DNA of 64,000 nucleotides. It comes from Streptomyces mayonensis (GTDB lineage: Bacteria; Actinomycetota; Actinomycetes; Streptomycetales; Streptomycetaceae). A program made the position numbers and the translations under genes. The notes beneath the pieces are model-generated. The model saw only the letters and a program-made list of their open reading frames with translations, made no database searches and had not been told where the DNA came from. The stretch covers positions 19,232 to 83,231 of the forward strand of contig NZ_JACBYP010000023.1 of assembly GCF_018982965.1 (NCBI RefSeq), in the 5' to 3' direction. Positions 25,699 through 34,311 of the stretch are shown in pieces; position 1 is the stretch's first letter, and every line of letters begins with the position of its first letter.

Positions 25699-26238
25699 GT
25701 GTGGGACGTCCCGGCGCTTCCGACGGGGGACGTGCGTGCGCGTCCGTACGAGGAGAGGCGGGCGATGATGCTGGACGTCCTGGGGGGGGGGCTCCCGTCG
25801 CCTTCGCCGATTCAGGCCGTGTCGGCGACGGACGACGTCGAGGTGGCGCGGGTCTGGTACGACACGCTTGTCGCCTCGGGCGTCGAGGGTGTGGTCGCGA
25901 AGCTGGGGAGCGCCCCCTATCAGGCAGGCCGGTCGTCGTCGTGGAAGAAGGTCGGACACGCGGAGACGATCGACGCGGAGGTGGTGGGGTTCACGGGGGC
26001 GGCGGGTCGACCGCGGGCGCTGGCGGTGCGGTTGCCTGACGGCCGTGTTGCGTTGTCTCAGCGGCTCGGGGCGCAGCTGGCCGCGCAGGTCGCGGCGGCG
26101 CTTGTGGCCGTTGCCCCGGCCGCACGAGGTCGGGCGGCCGGGGGCGAGTCGTTCACGGCGGCGGAGCCCGGACTGCTCGTCGAGGTGCTGGCGGGGACGA
26201 CGAGGCATGCCGTGGTCACCGTGACGCGCGTGCGGTGA
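25699..26238 (+). pseudogene. ATP-dependent DNA ligase, 3' fragment (interrupted)
   Basis: Ligase homology resumes at codon 25699 (VWDVPALPTGDVRARPYEER) and runs to the stop at 26236-26238. It includes the family motifs ASGVEGVVAKLG, SSWKKVGHAETIDAEVVGFT and the OB-fold. Joined to 11402-11737 it gives an uninterrupted frame of about 291 codons, the usual size of these ligases. A run of ten Gs at 25782-25791 lies within it. Confidence 0.85.
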
Positions 26239-26400
26239 GCTGCCGCGGACGAATCAGGAGAAATGGCCGGCTTTCAGCTTGGCGAAGGACCGCGGGTCTC
26301 AGCGCACGAACTCCTCGCTTCGGCGTGGGCGTGGGCACGCAGTCCCTGAGCTGGGGCTCCGTTATCCACGAACGATCGGAGACCTCGTTACGCTGCGGCG

Positions 26401-27083
26401 GTGACCGAGCCCTCCCCGCTGCCAGGCGACCCCTCCGAGCTGCACCTGCGCATCTCCTACGACGACGGACTCTGGGACACTCCCCAGGCTGACACGCTGG
26501 AGTGCTGGGATGTGGCCATCCTGCACCGCCGACGCGCCCATGGTGAACATCACGAGCCGGTCAGCTCCAGCGGTTGTGCGACTGCTGACTGTCCCTCGTG
26601 CACGGTCGAGGACGTAGTCGTCGGCTCCATGACGTTCTACCGGGTGCACCTCGATCGAGGCCGCAACGCCTACTGGCCCATGGAGGAGGAGTCGGAGGAA
26701 CTGTACGAGACTGCGTGACGCTGGATCCGCCATGGCGCGGGCACGGCCTGGCGGCCGTGCTTGCCTGCGAGGTGATCACCCGGCTCATGGCCGGCTGCCG
26801 GGCCGTCGCCTGTTCGCCCGGCATCACCGATCTCAGCAGCCATCGGCTGACGGCCAGAGCCGAGTGGGACCGCGTGAACGCCAAAATTGCCCAGGGGTGG
26901 GAGAGCCTGGGTTTCCGTCCCTACCGAGACAATGTCTTTCTTCTGTCTCCCGCCTCGCAGGACCTTGAGGAGCAGCGCGGCGCCCTTCGCCAGCATCTTG
27001 CCGACCTTGGGGGGCTCTGGCGGACCGATGCTTCGCGATCCGTCTCGCTGTCGGAGGAGACAGGCTCGGCAGAGAGCCTGTGA
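26401..27083 (+). pseudogene. Streptomyces hypothetical/GNAT-like protein, frameshifted
   Basis: GTG 26401 starts a protein (LPGDPSELHLRISYDDGLWD, later FYRVHLDRGRNAYWPMEEES) that meets a stop at 26716-26718. In another frame coding continues at once: VTLDPPWRGHGLAAVLACEV, AGCRAVACSPGITDLS, GFRPYRDNVFLLSPASQDLE, to 27083. DPPWRGHGLA resembles the acetyl-CoA-binding turn of GNAT acetyltransferases. One missing G at 'CTGCGTGAC' explains the break. The whole would be ~227 residues. An acetyltransferase function is only a guess. Confidence 0.6.
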
Positions 27084-27159
27084 AGCCCCGAGGAGGGCGG
27101 TGTCCCTCCTTGGGCTGGTGACGCTTGGGGAACCAGTAGCAAAGTCATCGTGGGATACC

Positions 27160-27224
27160 TGTCCCGACTCGGGACGGATCCGATGTCCCGAGTCGGGACA
27201 CGCCGCGTGTCCCGACTCGGGACA
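27160..27224. repeat. three 17-bp palindromes at 24-bp spacing
   Basis: TGTCCCGACTCGGGACG (27160-27176), TGTCCCGAGTCGGGACA (27184-27200) and TGTCCCGACTCGGGACA (27208-27224). The middle copy is a perfect palindrome around G. The start-to-start distance is exactly 24 bp in both steps and the 7-bp spacers differ. This regular phasing is typical of a cooperative operator or of iterons. Confidence 0.85.
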
Positions 27225-27439
27225 AGGTCGCCGGCGGGCTGTACGGCGTAGTCCCCACGCGGGAGTGCGCCGGGGCAGCTGGCGTTAGGGCCACGGAATC
27301 TGAGATGCCACAGCTGTTGACGGACGGCAGTTCGCCGGGGGCAGACAGGAATGATCGGGGAAAGACTGGCCAACGGGCGCGAGGGCATGTCAACGTAGAC
27401 GACCTTGCAAGAAACCCCAGGTCAGAGAGGTGATTGCTC

Positions 27440-27793
27440 GTGACCGTAGCCCCTGCGGGCCCCGGTTTCTCCACCACCGTGGAAGCCCTGAGACTGCGGG
27501 AGTGGCAGCTCGGCCCTGGTCAGCCGACTCTGGTCATGGACCAGTTCTCCGCCGAGGACTTCCATCTGATCGTCGATGATCGCGCTGACGTGCACGTCAG
27601 CTCCAAGGACGGCCGGTTCTACCTCGGCTGGTTCCCGCTCGGCCGACCCGGCACGGACGGCGAGGGGTGGAAGATTGCTGTCACCGGCACCGCCCAGGTC
27701 CGCGGCTACCACCTGTCGTTCGACACCGAGACGCCGGCCGACATCGTCGCCGCCGCCGTGGCGAGGGTGCTGGAGACCTCACGCCGTCTCTGA
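27440..27793 (+). CDS. DUF317-like short protein
   Basis: A 117-residue protein from GTG 27440, placed 9 bases after AGAGAGG. It contains VDDRADVHVSSKDGRFYLGW, then FPLGRPGTDGEGWKIAVTGT and FDTETPADIVAAAVARVLET, which match one half-unit of DUF317. It follows the triple palindrome by ~215 bases and is likely the first gene of an operon with 27899 and 28205. Confidence 0.75.
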   Translation: MTVAPAGPGFSTTVEALRLREWQLGPGQPTLVMDQFSAEDFHLIVDDRADVHVSSKDGRFYLGWFPLGRPGTDGEGWKIAVTGTAQVRGYHLSFDTETPADIVAAAVARVLETSRRL

Positions 27794-27898
27794 CAGCGCG
27801 GCCACCGATACATGGCGCCCGCCCTGTGAGCGCTGGCGGTGCCGTAGGCCGGTCCGGCTTCACCGCCCCTGTTTCCCCCGAGCCCTAGGAGGCTGTTC

Positions 27899-28189
27899 GT
27901 GACGTCCTCGGAGATGACCGTCGGCGATCTCATCGATCGGTTGTCCGGCTGCGACCGGAGTGCTCCGGTCCGTCAGGCCATGAACCCGTTCTTCCCGATG
28001 GCGCATCGCTTGGCGCAGGTCCTGCAGTCGGTCGATGAGACCGGCCGGACCGTTGTCTACCTCGCCGAAGGAGCCGAGCCGGACGCACAGCTTGGCCACC
28101 TTCTGCCGGAGGTTGCCATCGCCCTGACCTGGCAGGGCCCCGTCCAGGCGCCCCCGCGCCGCCCTCGCCGCCGCGCCGGCGGCAACTAG
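27899..28189 (+). CDS. small conserved hypothetical protein
   Basis: A 96-residue protein from GTG 27899. It has MTVGDLIDRLSGCDRSAPVR, then MNPFFPMAHRLAQVLQSVDE, and a basic tail (PPRRPRRRAGGN). Proteins of this type sit beside DUF317 genes in Streptomyces mobile DNA. Function unknown. Confidence 0.7.
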   Translation: MTSSEMTVGDLIDRLSGCDRSAPVRQAMNPFFPMAHRLAQVLQSVDETGRTVVYLAEGAEPDAQLGHLLPEVAIALTWQGPVQAPPRRPRRRAGGN

Positions 28190-28204
28190 ACCCGCACCGA
28201 GTCA

Positions 28205-29026
28205 TTGGAGGCGCCTCTGTACCCCGACCTTCCGCCCGACCCGTCCGCCCCGCGCGGCGGCCAACCTGCTTTCTGGGTCGGTCCCCGGCACTTGGCCGGC
28301 GACGATGGACGCCTCTACGACGTCGTCGCCGACGCGCTCGCCGGCCTGGGCTGGACGAGCCTGACGATCGTCCGCGGACGGCACGAGCCGGACGAGGAAC
28401 CGGAGGACCGCCAGGTCCTGCGCAGCACCGTCCTCCACATCAGCCCCGACGCCTTGCGCTGGGCCCAGTGGGCGCTGCCGGACGAACCGTTCCATCTGGG
28501 TGGGCTGCCGATCGCCTGGCAGATCTCCGCCCGAGCCGAGGCGAGCAGCCCGCTCGCCCAGTGGTCGGCCTACTTCACCCGTGACGTCCCCGGCGAGGCG
28601 GTGGTCGACTTCCTCGTCGCGCTCGACGCAGGCAATCAGCCTGCCTCGGTGCTCGCGAGGCCCGAGCTGGTCCTTGACGCTGTCGCCGCCCACGGCTGGT
28701 TCCGCGACATCGACCAGCCCGAGGCGGTGGCGACGGATCCGACCTTCACCTCGCACATCAGCCTGGGGGAGGTGCCGCCCCTCATCCAGGACGGCGACCC
28801 ACGGGCCGTGTCCGCCGAGGACGACGAGACGGGACCGCCCGGATGGCAGGCGTGGGCCGAGCCCGTGCTCGGCGCCCCGCTTCTGTGGGTGGCCTCGTTC
28901 GCCGCCAGCGTCCCGCACGATCTCGTTGCCGCCTTCGCGGCCTCCCTCAGCTCGACCGCACCGGTCCTGCGGCGGGTCCTGCCCGAGGCCACCCAGGAGC
29001 GCCTCCTGCGCGCGCCAGCCATCTAA
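28205..29026 (+). CDS. DUF317 domain protein
   Basis: About 270 residues. It has FWVGPRHLAGDDGRLYDVVA at the N-terminus, AQWSAYFTRDVPGEAVVDFL in the first repeat and ASFAASVPHDLVAAFAASLS in the second, a complete two-repeat DUF317 protein. The start is uncertain: TTG 28205 is immediately followed by GGAGG, which would be a better ribosome-binding site for CTG 28217, 12 bases later. Same strand and operon as the two genes before it. Confidence 0.82.
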   Translation: MEAPLYPDLPPDPSAPRGGQPAFWVGPRHLAGDDGRLYDVVADALAGLGWTSLTIVRGRHEPDEEPEDRQVLRSTVLHISPDALRWAQWALPDEPFHLGGLPIAWQISARAEASSPLAQWSAYFTRDVPGEAVVDFLVALDAGNQPASVLARPELVLDAVAAHGWFRDIDQPEAVATDPTFTSHISLGEVPPLIQDGDPRAVSAEDDETGPPGWQAWAEPVLGAPLLWVASFAASVPHDLVAAFAASLSSTAPVLRRVLPEATQERLLRAPAI

Positions 29027-29196
29027 CGTCCTGCGCACCTCTCGACGACCGCCAGTCCGGCATCCTCCAGTTGGGGGCGCCGGACTTTCCTATTTCCCGG
29101 GGGAAGTGGCCGACGGGTTGTCCATGCGCAGCCCCGTAACGCGCTGCTGCCCCCGACCCGCGGTGGTCGGAGGCAGCTGCGTGACGCGCGCGCAGG

Positions 29197-29889
29197 TCAG
29201 CTCGTGACTGTGGCCTTGGCGAGGGCCTTGTCGAGGTGGCGGTCGACGAGGGCCGGGGAGCCGGAGACGACCAGTAGCAGGTTGCCGTCGCGGATCGCGG
29301 TCTGCTTGACCACGGTGCTCCGACCCCCGGCGATGAAGGTCAGGAGCAGGCTCCACCGCTTATCACCGCCGACGGTGGGTGCGGGCAGCTTCTGCGAGGT
29401 CACGTCGACCGGGGTGCCACCGGAGACGACCTGATAGGCCGGGCAGCCTGTCATGGCGTCGAAGATCCGGCCGATGCCGTCGGAGAGCTTCTTCACGCTG
29501 TCGCTGTACAGCTCCTCGGAGATCTCCGAGGAGCTGCCGCCGTAGGTGAAGTCCACCTTCGCCCTGTGCGGGAAGGCGAGCGTGCCGCCAGTTGCCGCGT
29601 CGCCGCCCAGCTCGCTCAAGGCCGGGCAGCCGATGACCTTGACGTCGTCGTGCTGGGCCGGACGCTCCGGCTTGGGAAGGTAGCCGCTGCCGAGGTCGCG
29701 CGGGTCGAGCAGGCGGGACTCGAGTGCGGCCGAGGAGAGCGCGGCCGGCTCCCGGGCGGCGTCGGTCGGCTTTCCCATACGAGAGGAGGAGGTCTGGTGC
29801 TCGGACCCGGTGGTGTCGGTGGAACAGGCGGGCACGGCGAGGAGGGCGGCGGTGATGCCAAGTGCGGTGGTGGCGACGCGAACGCGCAT
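29197..29889 (-). CDS. putative lipoprotein
   Basis: A 230-residue secreted protein with a signal peptide (MRVRVATTALGITAALLAVPA) ending in a lipobox-like AVPAC, a Ser/Thr-rich linker, and a domain with two further Cys (VKVIGCPALSELGG and DAMTGCPAYQVVSGG) that may form a disulfide. The overall pattern resembles extracytoplasmic sensor-like domains of actinobacterial lipoproteins. It is probably anchored to the outer face of the membrane. Confidence 0.75.
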   Translation of the reverse strand: MRVRVATTALGITAALLAVPACSTDTTGSEHQTSSSRMGKPTDAAREPAALSSAALESRLLDPRDLGSGYLPKPERPAQHDDVKVIGCPALSELGGDAATGGTLAFPHRAKVDFTYGGSSSEISEELYSDSVKKLSDGIGRIFDAMTGCPAYQVVSGGTPVDVTSQKLPAPTVGGDKRWSLLLTFIAGGRSTVVKQTAIRDGNLLLVVSGSPALVDRHLDKALAKATVTS

Positions 29890-29968
29890 GACGGAACTGA
29901 CCCCTTGGTGCTAGGCGACGGGTGGTCAGTGCGGGCCCTCGGGCCCGGTGGGGTCGTGGGAGTGGTGG

Positions 29969-30457
29969 TCAGTGCCCGAGGTGGTGCAGGCAGTCCTCGA
30001 ACGTGGCGTAAGTCGCATCCGCCGGTCCGCTGTTGCGGTTGTACCAGGCGGTGTCGATGCGCGTCTCCAATTGCTGGTGTCCGGCCCTGCAGCGCAGCCA
30101 GATCTCACCGCGGGTGGAGAGGATGAGCCAGTCCCGGTATGCGCCGCACTCGGCGCAGGTGGCCATCTCACCGTCGAGGACCAGGGGCTGCTTCCACGGC
30201 ATCATCTTGCCTTCGACCTGGTCGTGGCTCGGCACCCGCAGTTCCGCCGGGAGGAAGTCGTCCACGATGGCCGCTGGCTCGGCGGACTGCGGCTTAGGCG
30301 CCGGCACTCCGATGCCGGGCGGGACCTGGCCCTGCATCCGCGCGTGCAGTTCGGCGAACTGTCGCTGAGCTTCGCTCGGTTCCTTGGCCCTGCGGCGTAT
30401 CCGGTGAAACACCCTGGCGTCCTCCTCTACCTCGGCACCTCGTCCTGCGCGTTTCAT
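29969..30457 (-). CDS. hypothetical protein with CxxC
   Basis: A 162-residue protein; ATG 30457 is preferred to an upstream ATG at 30487. The N-terminal half is basic (MKRAGRGAEVEEDARVFHRI). The C-terminal half contains MATCAECGAYRDWLILSTRG, then EIWLRCRAGHQQLETRID, a plausible zinc-ribbon-like arrangement with CxxC and a later C-x3-H. No family recognised. Confidence 0.6.
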   Translation of the reverse strand: MKRAGRGAEVEEDARVFHRIRRRAKEPSEAQRQFAELHARMQGQVPPGIGVPAPKPQSAEPAAIVDDFLPAELRVPSHDQVEGKMMPWKQPLVLDGEMATCAECGAYRDWLILSTRGEIWLRCRAGHQQLETRIDTAWYNRNSGPADATYATFEDCLHHLGH

Positions 30458-30606
30458 GATCGTGCCCCACGCCCTCGGCGGTTTCAATTCACAAAGTCCA
30501 CAGTGACTTTCGGCAGGTCACAAGGGCATATCCCTGCATCCTCAAGGCAGCGTCGCTCGGGGCGAGGCGTTCAGAGTGAGGTGGGGGGCGTCTACCGTGG
30601 CATGCC

Positions 30607-31423
30607 ATGACTGTCCTTCTTGTCGGAGGCAGCGGGTTCCTGGGCACCGAGCTGGTCCGCCAGGCATCTGCCGCTGGGCATCGCGTCGCCGCGACCTTCG
30701 CGACCAGGCCGTGCGATGGTCCGGAGGCCACGTGGCACGAGGTGGACCTGCGAGACGGCAGTCGTGTCGAAGAGGTCGTTGCCTCGCTTGCCCCCTGCGT
30801 GGTCATCAACGCGAGCAGCGGCAGCGCCGACTGGGCCGTCACGGCCGAAGGCCCCGTCCGTCTGGCGATGGCCGCGGTGAAGTACGACTGCCGCCTCGTT
30901 CACGTCAGCAGCGACGCCGTGTTCTCCGGCAGCCGAGTCCACTACGACGAGTCCTGTCTCCCCAGATCCAGTCACTCCGTACGGGGCAGCGAAGGCAGCG
31001 GCGGAGACGGGCATCCGGCTACTGGCTCCCGCCGCCGTCATCGCCCGTACCTCTCTGATCATCGGCGGCATCCAGTCCGAGCATGTCCGCCTCGTGCACG
31101 ACCTTGCGACCGGCTCCCGAACCGGTGCGCTGTTCACCGACGACGTCCGCTGTCCCGTGCATGTCGGGGACCTCGCCGCTGCTCTGCTGGAGTTGGCCTT
31201 CACTGGCGCCTGCGGTGTACACCACCTTGCGGGTAGGGATGCCGTGAGTCGTCACGGCCTGGGTGTGCTGATCGCTCAGCGGGACGGGCTCGATGCTTCC
31301 CGGTTGCCGGAGGGCCTCCGCGTCGGCACATCGCTTTCCGGTGCACTCGACGTCCGCCTCGACAGCCGGGCGACCCAGGCGAAGCTGCGTACGAGAGTGC
31401 GCGGTGTCCACGAGTTCCTCTGA
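30607..31423 (+). pseudogene. NAD-dependent epimerase / RmlD-like reductase, frameshifted
   Basis: ATG 30607 starts an extended short-chain dehydrogenase: VLLVGGSGFLGTELVRQASA (Rossmann motif), then LVHVSSDAVFSGSRVHYDES. At about 30964 (CCCC run) the frame shifts; with one fewer C the sequence continues LPDPVTPYGAAKAAAETG, which carries the catalytic Tyr-x3-Lys as Y-G-A-A-K. It then reads SLIIGGIQSEHVRLVHDLA and DDVRCPVHVGDLAAALLELA to the stop at 31423. The total of ~271 residues is the size of RmlD-type dTDP-sugar reductases. Substrate unknown. Confidence 0.75.
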
Positions 31424-31441
31424 GGCGCAGCCGCACCGGCC

Positions 31442-33175
31442 TCATCGCGTGTTGCCGGGTGCCTCGTCACCGAAACGGCGGCCAGATGCGGTGGGCCCGG
31501 GCGTCGGCGGGCGCCTGGTCGCCGGACTCCTTGTCATGTGGTTCTCCGGGATTCCAGGAGCGTCGGCCGGCAGATCTGCGCGCCGCCGCAAACGCCACAC
31601 CAGGACGTCACTGACGGAATCGGCGGTGCCGAGTTCACGGCTCTCCACGGCGTCGGCCAGGAGCGCGGCCGGGTCGTGGCCGGCGGCGTCGGCTTCTGCG
31701 ATGGTCGCTGCCAGGGCGTACCAGCCGGGTTCGGCGAGGATCTGCTCGGCCAGGCTCGGCAGCGATTCGCGCAGAAGCGCTGTCTGCCGCTGGAGCATCG
31801 GCTGGCTCAGGCGTCGGCCGCGCTGGTAGAGCAGGCCGAGCGGCTGAGCGGCGGCGGGTCGGTAGGCGTTGCGCAGGTGCTCGGCGGCCCGAGTCGCGGC
31901 TTCGGCCTGCTGGGCGTGCCCCTTCCGCGCATGCCAGTGGGCGGCGGCCGTGACGAGGAAGAACAGCATGTCGATCGCCATAGCGGTGGTGGCGCCGTCC
32001 TCGCCCCGGCCGAGGGCCGGGCCTCCGTGGACGAGGTCGCGGGCCGCCTGCCGCAGGGCGCGGTCGTGTCCGCGTGCAGCGCGTACGTGGGAGCGCGAGA
32101 CTCGCTCGAACGCGAAGGCGGCATCGCGTAGTTCGCGTCGGGTTTGGGCGGCGGACGTCTTCGCGAGGGCGTCCAGGATCTCGCCGGTCGCGGCGATGTA
32201 CGCGGCAGCGACCGCGTCGTCACCGTACTCGACGGCCCCGATTGCCACCCACGCAGCCGTGGCCGTCCGGCGACGTGCTACAGAAGGGCTGTTGGACGAG
32301 GCGTTGCCAGCGGAATCTGGCGACGCCGTCTTGTCGAAGTCGGCGGACCAGCGCTCCCGGATCCGTGGCAGGGACAGATCCGGGGCAAGGCGCGCGCCGG
32401 GGTAGAACACGGGCTCACCGTCTTTGTTGCGGTCATCAGGCAGGGCCACCTTGTAGCCGAGCAGGTCGCCGGACGGGGCCTCGCGCTTGCGGATCAGCAG
32501 GCCGGCGGCGGCGAGGCGGTCGAAGAACTCCACTTCGCTTCGGGCGCCGGCCACCGCTCGACGTACGCTCTCCCGCAGTTCTTCGCGCGCGGTGCGCTCG
32601 CGGCCCTGGCGTTCGGCCTTGTGGCGTTCGGCGCTGGTGGGCCGCTTTGCTGCGGTGCCGTCACCGGGCGCGACCTGATGGAGGCCGAGTTCCTTTTCGA
32701 TGAGGCGGGCTTCGGCCTGGGCGCGGGCGCCGGAGCGGTAGTCGTCGGGGCGGTGGCCGTCTTCGGTGACGAGGGTGGCGACGATGTGGATGTGGTCTTC
32801 TGCGTGGCGTACGGCAGCCCAGCGGCAGCCGGGCTGTCTGTCGCCGGGGTCGATGCCGGTGGCGGCGACGATGCGACGGGCGATGCCGGCCCACTCCTCG
32901 TCGGACAGGATTCGGTCGCCGGTGGCGGCGCGGACGGAGGTGTGCCACACGTGCTTGGCCGGACGGGCGTGCTTGGCGAGGGCCATGACCGGCTGGTCGA
33001 GGAGCTGCTGGAGGTCGGTGAGGGTGGCGTTCGGGTCGCGGCCGGGGTCGGGGGACATGCCGTCGAAGGAGGCCACGAGATGGGGGTCGGTGTGTTCCTC
33101 GTGCTTGCCCGGGCCGTAGAGGTAGGCCAGGAGCCCGATGGTCCGGGAGCCTGAGGAGTTGACGCTGGGGATCAT
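31442..33175 (-). CDS. relaxase/mobilization nuclease
   Basis: A 577-residue MobA/VirD2-type relaxase. The N-terminal domain has YLYGPGKHEEHTDPHLV and the metal-binding histidine motif HAEDHIHIV with His124, His128 and His130. Candidate nucleophile tyrosines are Y18 and Y20. The rest is a long helical region of unknown detail. ATG 33175 overlaps the stop of the MobC-like gene by 4 bases. It would nick the origin of transfer of a plasmid or integrative element. It is the last gene of a ~7-kb minus-strand mobilization operon. No coupling or transfer ATPase (TraB/FtsK type) is present in the window. Confidence 0.88.
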   Translation of the reverse strand: MIPSVNSSGSRTIGLLAYLYGPGKHEEHTDPHLVASFDGMSPDPGRDPNATLTDLQQLLDQPVMALAKHARPAKHVWHTSVRAATGDRILSDEEWAGIARRIVAATGIDPGDRQPGCRWAAVRHAEDHIHIVATLVTEDGHRPDDYRSGARAQAEARLIEKELGLHQVAPGDGTAAKRPTSAERHKAERQGRERTAREELRESVRRAVAGARSEVEFFDRLAAAGLLIRKREAPSGDLLGYKVALPDDRNKDGEPVFYPGARLAPDLSLPRIRERWSADFDKTASPDSAGNASSNSPSVARRRTATAAWVAIGAVEYGDDAVAAAYIAATGEILDALAKTSAAQTRRELRDAAFAFERVSRSHVRAARGHDRALRQAARDLVHGGPALGRGEDGATTAMAIDMLFFLVTAAAHWHARKGHAQQAEAATRAAEHLRNAYRPAAAQPLGLLYQRGRRLSQPMLQRQTALLRESLPSLAEQILAEPGWYALAATIAEADAAGHDPAALLADAVESRELGTADSVSDVLVWRLRRRADLPADAPGIPENHMTRSPATRRPPTPGPTASGRRFGDEAPGNTR

Positions 33176-33798
33176 GAGCCGCGGTGCTCGATCAGCCGTG
33201 CGGCGGCTTCGTGCGCGGTGTCGGCGGCACGTCGGACGGCGGCGACGGCCGCTTCGAGGTGAGGGACGTCTGCACCTGAGTTGAGTGCCTTGACTGCCTG
33301 GTTGAGGTTGCTGCCGGCCCAGCCGAGCCGCCGTCGGCTGTCGAACAGCGCTGTGATCACTTCACGCTCGTCGGCGATCTCAGCACTGGTGCGGTCGAGA
33401 TCGCGAGCAGCGGCGAGTGCAGAGCGGGCGAGGAACCCGGCGACGGACAGATTGCACCGGGCGGCGGCGGATGTAATCAGGGCGTACTCGTCTTCGTTGA
33501 ATCGCGTGGCGGGCTGACGCAGACGCTTCTTTGCAGGGGGCTGACGCGGTCGCTGACGGGCGCGGGGAGCAAGCTGTCGGCTGGCGCGCGGATCTGCCTG
33601 ATTCCCCTCCTGCCCCGGCTTCGATCCGCCCCCGGTCGAAGCCTCAAGGACCTGCGCCCCCCGGTGCAGGTCCTCTCTCGCCCCCTCTGGGGCGGGCTCG
33701 GCGGAAGCTATGCTTCCGCCCCAACTTGCTCGCCCCGAGACCGAGTTGGAGCCGGGATCAGGTTCCGGGGTGGTGCCGTTCTTGGGTGCGGTTGTCAT
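33172..33798 (-). CDS. MobC-like relaxosome protein
   Basis: A 208-residue protein. The first ~85 residues are low-complexity and basic (APRARQRPRQPPAKKRLRQP). The rest reads RFNEDEYALITSAAARCNLS, then VAGFLARSALAAARDLDR, a ribbon-helix-helix-type core, followed by RRRLGWAGSNLNQAVKALNS, the conserved block of MobC relaxosome proteins. It overlaps the relaxase start. It binds the transfer origin and helps the relaxase (family knowledge). Confidence 0.8.
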   Translation of the reverse strand: MTTAPKNGTTPEPDPGSNSVSGRASWGGSIASAEPAPEGAREDLHRGAQVLEASTGGGSKPGQEGNQADPRASRQLAPRARQRPRQPPAKKRLRQPATRFNEDEYALITSAAARCNLSVAGFLARSALAAARDLDRTSAEIADEREVITALFDSRRRLGWAGSNLNQAVKALNSGADVPHLEAAVAAVRRAADTAHEAAARLIEHRGS

Positions 33799-34035
33799 CG
33801 GGATTCGGACCTCGTAGAGCGGGTGCGTTGCTGGATGGTTGCCTCCAGCGCAAGGACTTCGGCGGGGCTGGCAAGGACGCGGACCGGCTTGTTGGGAAGG
33901 TCCTGGACGAGCCACTGCCCGGTCGGCATGAGGACGACGGCGTGGAGGAGGTGTCGGCGGACGAGGACCTCCGCCCAGGCGCCGGCCTCGGCGGTGGTGG
34001 GCCCGCCCGGAAAAGCGAGGGGGACGAGGAATCAT
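33795..34035 (-). pseudogene. small mobilization-operon protein, frame broken near its start
   Basis: ATG 34035 has an excellent ribosome-binding site (AGGAGG, 7 bases) but its frame soon becomes Arg/Pro-rich. The neighbouring frame encodes a sensible ~78-residue protein: FLVPLAFPGGPTTAEAGAWA, EVLVRRHLLHAVVLMPTGQW, LVQDLPNKPVRVLASPAEVL, ending 4 bases into the MobC-like gene. So a one-base break just after the start is likely. Function unknown. Confidence 0.5.
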
Positions 34036-34119
34036 GGCGTACCTCCTGAGAGGGGCGGTGGCCCGGCTTGAGCCGGGCCACCTTTACGGATGCGGGCCTT
34101 GAGCTGGGGCTTTGCCGGT

Positions 34120-34311
34120 TCAGCCGCACTCGGGGCAGCGCCCGACATGGCTATTGAGCGCGCGGGCCATCCGCTGCTTCGCGGAGGCAGCTTGCTTCGC
34201 ACTGGACTTCGCCGCCGGCCTGCCCGCGTGCCGCTCGGAGTGAGCGAGCATGAATCTGATCTCTCGCTCGTACTCCGCACGGACGGTGTTGAACTGGTGG
34301 CAGGTCTTCAT
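34120..34311 (-). CDS. small protein with CPECG tail
   Basis: A 63-residue protein. ATG 34311 is preceded by GAGGAG and overlaps the stop of the membrane protein gene. It has MKTCHQFNTVRAEYEREIRF, then a Lys/Ala-rich helix and VGRCPECG. Cys4 and the two terminal Cys could bind zinc. It is part of the mobilization operon. No known family. Confidence 0.55.
   Translation of the reverse strand: MKTCHQFNTVRAEYEREIRFMLAHSERHAGRPAAKSSAKQAASAKQRMARALNSHVGRCPECG

Noticed and set aside
27160..27224. CRISPR-like array
   Set aside because: Repeats are 17 bp palindromes with 7-bp spacers and only three copies; spacers are too short and no cas genes are present.
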